DNA from: JAAEPI01 sp964352625
Lineage (GTDB): Bacteria; Bacteroidota; Bacteroidia; Cytophagales; Cyclobacteriaceae
Assembly: GCA_964352625.1 (NCBI GenBank)
Contig: CAYGSD010000006.1
Coordinates: forward strand, 163,315 to 227,314
DNA: 64,000 nucleotides
Direction of reading: 5' to 3'
The notes below the pieces were generated by a model that saw only the letters and a list, made by a program, of their open reading frames with translations, was not told where the DNA came from and ran no database searches. Below, piece by piece: positions 61,175-64,000 of the stretch (position 1 is its first letter; every line of letters begins with the position of its first letter). A program made the translations under genes and the position numbers.

Positions 61175-61189
61175 TATCAATTATTGATA
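61175..61189. promoter_or_regulatory. MarR operator copy 1, before marR
   Basis: TATCAAT-T-ATTGATA is a perfect 15-bp palindrome that touches the marR start codon. On the minus strand a TATACTTG box (61193-61200) lies just upstream, so a bound dimer would cover the transcription start. Confidence 0.7.
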
Positions 61190-61209
61190 CCGCAAGTATA
61201 TGATAAAAA

Positions 61210-63561
61210 TTAATATTTCCGATATTCCACCAACTTCCTAAACACCGGATCTCTAAACGTCCAATTGTCGGTGAGCATAGAGTATTCAATCTCACAGACT
61301 AGCACCGGCTCCACCCAGTTCGTGTCCTTCTCGTGATGCACTTCCTGATCGACTGGCTTCTCATCGGAGGATATTTCATCCAATCGCTTGCGCAAGTCCT
61401 TCAAACGCTTGTCGTCAAAGCCCGTCCCCACTCCACCTCTATAAACAAGTCCATCCTCCGTCTGCTCTGCCAGTTGGAGCGAACCGAAGGTTCGCTCCCG
61501 CTCACCTTCTCCATTCGTCCAGCCGATAATGAAGACGTCCATGGTCTCCTTCACCTTCACCTTGATCCAGGTGTCGTTGCGCTTTCCGGGTGTCCATTTA
61601 CCCCTTCGCTCTTTAGCCATGATGCCCTCCACGCCAAGTTGCTTCGCCGCTTCAAACAACGCCCTTCCATCTTCGACCGTGTCGCTAATTCGGTAAGGCG
61701 TCTCTCCTACTCTAGTCGAGTCAATCATCCACCACCTGCGTCTGTCGAGTGGATCGTTCATGAGTGGACGACCATCCAAATACAAACAATCAAAAAGGTA
61801 GCAGTAAGCCGGATTGCGCTTGGCGTTTACGTCAAAGTTCTTCTTGCTCATCAGCCGCTTGATGACCTTCTTGAAGTCGGCCTTGCCCTCCCCATCCAAA
61901 CACACAATTTCCGAATCGAAAATCGCATTGTTGATTCGGAAGGCCTGTTCTGGCACCTGAAGCTCTGGAAACTGCTCGGTAATGTCGTTTCCGTTTCGGC
62001 TGTAGATTTTTAGCTCCCCTTCGTTAACATAGATCAACGCTCGGATCCCGTCCCACTTCACTTCATAGATGTAATCGCCAACAGGCACGGTCTTCCGAGC
62101 ATCGGCGAGCATGGGTTTCAGCACGTTGGTCAGTTGATTCACCTGGGGCGTGTCTACTCGTTCCAACAGCCACTCCTTGCCCTTCATCAAGTGCATGCGG
62201 TACTCAGCTGTCAGTTCCTTTCCTGACAACCGAAAATAGAACCCGTTCTTCTTCTCCTTGGTGATTTCGTAGCGACCCGTAGCATAGACCCACATCATGC
62301 CACCCCCGTATTCGTTTTTCGGGATCTCGCCCTCAAACGTCAGGTACTTCAGCGGGTGATCTTCCGTCTGCACAGCCAAACGCTTCACACCCGGAACCGG
62401 AGGCATACCCCGCGGAACGGCCCAAGACTTCAACGTCCCTTCCTGCTCCAACCGTAAATCATAATGCAAATGCGAGGCATGATGCCGCTGAATACAGAAC
62501 CTACTGCCGGGAGCCTCATCTAAGTCCCGATAGCTATCGGCAGATAGCGGCTCTGGCGTCTTGTTGAAGTCTCTTTTCTTCTCGTACTCAGCCAACTGCT
62601 CTGGTGTCTTGTGCCGAGGATTCGGCGGCATGTCCTTGGCCACCACAGCCGAATGATCCCTGTGTAATGGCACAGCCCAACCACGAATGGACTCCCATGC
62701 GTCTCCTTCGTTCAGGACACGCTCCGCGGTGGTTTCAATGTTCCAGTCATTTAGGTTCTCCAACTCCTCCAACTCTTCCCACGTGATGGGCGTAGAAGCT
62801 GGCGCCCCGGCCCTGCCTCGTAAACTGTATGGCGCCACAATTGTCTGACTGGGACGATTCCGATAGATGTCGATCAGTACGCGTCCTTTGCGGGCTTCTT
62901 TCTTGATGTGGAGCGTGGTGTCGGCGTTCTTTTGCACGAATGGCTGAGCAATGGCCTTGGCAGCTTCAAAACACTCATCAAACGAATACTTTGGCTCCAG
63001 AGGGGTGACCACATGCAATCCCTTTCCTCCGGTGGTCTTCACAAACACATGGTAATTGTGGCGCTCCAGATGTTCCTTCAGCCGAAAGGCCAAATCCTTC
63101 AACTGCTCGAGACCGACACCTCCTTCTTCCGGAGGATCCAGGTCATAGACGATGTAATCCGGCTTGTCGCTTTTCTCCGCAAAACTGTGAATCTGATGAA
63201 TCTCCAAACACGCCAGGTTCGCCAGCCAAACCAGTGTCGCTTCCTCCTTCGCCACCACATATTCCTTCTTTCGCTCCTGCCCCAGCCTTTTGTAATCAAT
63301 CCAGTCAGGCGTCCAGTCCGGCCGATGCTTCTGAAAAAACTGCTCTTCATAGATGCCATCCGGAAAGCGTATGAGCGACAAAGCCCGCCCCCTGATGTGA
63401 TTCAGGATGGTAGGCGCCAGCTGCAGATAATACTGAATGATCTGTGCTTTCGTGATCGCCTCGTGTCCCGCGTCGGGATCAGCAGGATACAAGACCTTGT
63501 CTAGGTTCGATAGCTCGATTACCCGCTTGCCTACCTGTGCATGTGTTTTCTGTTTTGCCAC
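61210..63561 (-). CDS. ligD: DNA ligase D (polymerase - phosphoesterase - ligase)
   Basis: 783 residues, GTG start. Three domains in order: the primase-like polymerase (about 1-290, starting VIELSNLDKVLYPAD, with YIVYDLDPPEE and GGKGLHVVTPL), the 3'-phosphoesterase (about 345-470, with HHASHLHYDLRLE), and the ATP-dependent ligase (about 480-783), with the nucleotidyl lysine at about 500 in EVKWDGIRAL and the later SEIVCLDGEG, KERRGKW and WIKVKVKETMD. This is the mycobacterial domain order. It joins broken ends with Ku, whose gene lies 7.4 kb away on the same strand. Confidence 0.95.
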   Translation of the reverse strand: MAKQKTHAQVGKRVIELSNLDKVLYPADPDAGHEAITKAQIIQYYLQLAPTILNHIRGRALSLIRFPDGIYEEQFFQKHRPDWTPDWIDYKRLGQERKKEYVVAKEEATLVWLANLACLEIHQIHSFAEKSDKPDYIVYDLDPPEEGGVGLEQLKDLAFRLKEHLERHNYHVFVKTTGGKGLHVVTPLEPKYSFDECFEAAKAIAQPFVQKNADTTLHIKKEARKGRVLIDIYRNRPSQTIVAPYSLRGRAGAPASTPITWEELEELENLNDWNIETTAERVLNEGDAWESIRGWAVPLHRDHSAVVAKDMPPNPRHKTPEQLAEYEKKRDFNKTPEPLSADSYRDLDEAPGSRFCIQRHHASHLHYDLRLEQEGTLKSWAVPRGMPPVPGVKRLAVQTEDHPLKYLTFEGEIPKNEYGGGMMWVYATGRYEITKEKKNGFYFRLSGKELTAEYRMHLMKGKEWLLERVDTPQVNQLTNVLKPMLADARKTVPVGDYIYEVKWDGIRALIYVNEGELKIYSRNGNDITEQFPELQVPEQAFRINNAIFDSEIVCLDGEGKADFKKVIKRLMSKKNFDVNAKRNPAYCYLFDCLYLDGRPLMNDPLDRRRWWMIDSTRVGETPYRISDTVEDGRALFEAAKQLGVEGIMAKERRGKWTPGKRNDTWIKVKVKETMDVFIIGWTNGEGERERTFGSLQLAEQTEDGLVYRGGVGTGFDDKRLKDLRKRLDEISSDEKPVDQEVHHEKDTNWVEPVLVCEIEYSMLTDNWTFRDPVFRKLVEYRKY

Positions 63562-64000
63562 TCCAAGGTGAAGATATTAAACAAGAATGTGAACCGCAGA
63601 GGAAGCAGAGAAAACGGAGGGTAATCGTAAATACATCCCGTCATTCCGCCCTCCATAAAATGAACCGTCATTCCGATTTTCAAAGTGCAACGAAGAAATA
63701 CCGGAATCTCCTCAATAGATTATGAGATTCCGGTATTTGATCCACCCGCTTCCGAACCCAATCAAAACCGGAATGATGACAAGGTTTAGGAGCGAATCCG
63801 TCTGGCTATTTAGTAACTGTACACCCTCCCCTTTACAAGGTGTCGGCTCGGCCAGGGCTAAACAGCAAACTTCAGGTGCTATTAATTCCTTGTTCCTGTC
63901 TGCCCGTCCGAAACAAAGTGAAGGCGGGCTCTCGGCTATGCCTCCATCGGGGCTTTTATGTTAGCGAAGTATTGAAAAAGGTCAATAGCTTGAATGTTAA
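63562..64000. other. gene-free region at the window end
   Basis: No convincing gene. Short plus-strand frames at 63537-63725 and 63722-63964 have no start context or protein-like composition. The DNA holds an ACCGCAGAGGAAGCAGAG-like stretch near 63594, two GTCATTCCG words (63648 and 63667), the large inverted repeat, and a further stretch after 63820 with GCCCG/CGGGC arms. Confidence 0.6.
63667..63780. repeat. dispersed palindromic intergenic repeat, copy 2
   Basis: Outer arms begin GTCATTCCG (63667) and end with its near-complement at 63768-63780. Inside is a perfect 15-bp inverted repeat (63696-63710 with 63724-63738) around a 13-base loop. The block GTCATTCCG ... TGCAACGAAGAAAT is shared with the copy at 11299-11361. 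Confidence 0.65.

Noticed and set aside
62908..63504. 198-residue plus-strand frame inside ligD
   Set aside because: It is the complement of the conserved LigD polymerase domain; no motif of its own.
63722..63964. 80-residue plus-strand frame at the window end
   Set aside because: Start lies in the inverted repeat, the composition is not protein-like, and no start context exists.

Overview
The window looks like a piece of chromosome from a free-living Bacteroidota bacterium, most likely of the Cytophagia. The signs are a GLPGLI-family protein next to a TonB-type receptor, Porin_10-like and LpxK outer-membrane genes, a ParE/ParC pair of the Bacteroidota type, MenE, promoters close to TTG-N20-TAnnTTTG, almost no Shine-Dalgarno sequences, and many GTG/TTG starts placed on the stop codon of the gene before. 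Genes are dense, and convergent genes often overlap by a few bases. Most of the window is ordinary chromosome. I see no prophage, transposase, rRNA or CRISPR array.

Region by region. 3-5063: end of menE, a DoxX-like protein, a radical SAM gene overlapping a rhomboid protease, an EEP-fold hydrolase, and a SanA/YdcF protein. 5068-10704: a tightly packed minus-strand unit parE - small membrane protein - parC - trmH - sanA-like - EEP. 10846-23746: membrane, lipid and housekeeping genes (sterol-desaturase-like, apt, a secreted amidotransferase-like protein, a PurF-like enzyme, miaE, porin, lpxK, Nif3, zinc-ribbon protein, acyltransferase, accA). 23863-23936: tRNA-Asp with a clear promoter and terminator. 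24423-28526: an RND efflux pump and its lipoprotein adaptor. 28748-31279: PqqB-like hydrolase, epimerase, GT51 transglycosylase. 31257-38159: a surface-glycan island with five sulfotransferase-like genes, two glycosyltransferases and a Stealth phosphotransferase. 38315-41125: a Pif1/RecD-like helicase and a lipoprotein. 41350-45919: a complete cyanophycin module (isoaspartyl peptidase, cyanophycinase, cyanophycin synthetase). 45924-51860: a two-component system divergent from a GLPGLI gene and a TonB-type receptor, with tandem 10-bp repeats between them. 52038-63561: non-homologous end joining (Ku at one end, LigD at the other) enclosing an acyl-CoA dehydrogenase/kinase operon that resembles a split ACAD10/11, and a MarR-DOMON-NTF2 operon carrying repeated palindromes. 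63562-64000: no gene, but inverted-repeat DNA.

How the genes work together. The cyanophycin genes should store and release nitrogen as Asp-Arg polymer. The glycan island should make and sulfate a surface polysaccharide. The kinase, dehydrogenase and SDR genes probably degrade hydroxylated fatty acids. Ku and LigD should repair double-strand breaks without a template. The least described parts are the five-sulfotransferase island, the MarR-DOMON-NTF2 unit with its operators, and the two unknown genes co-transcribed with ku.
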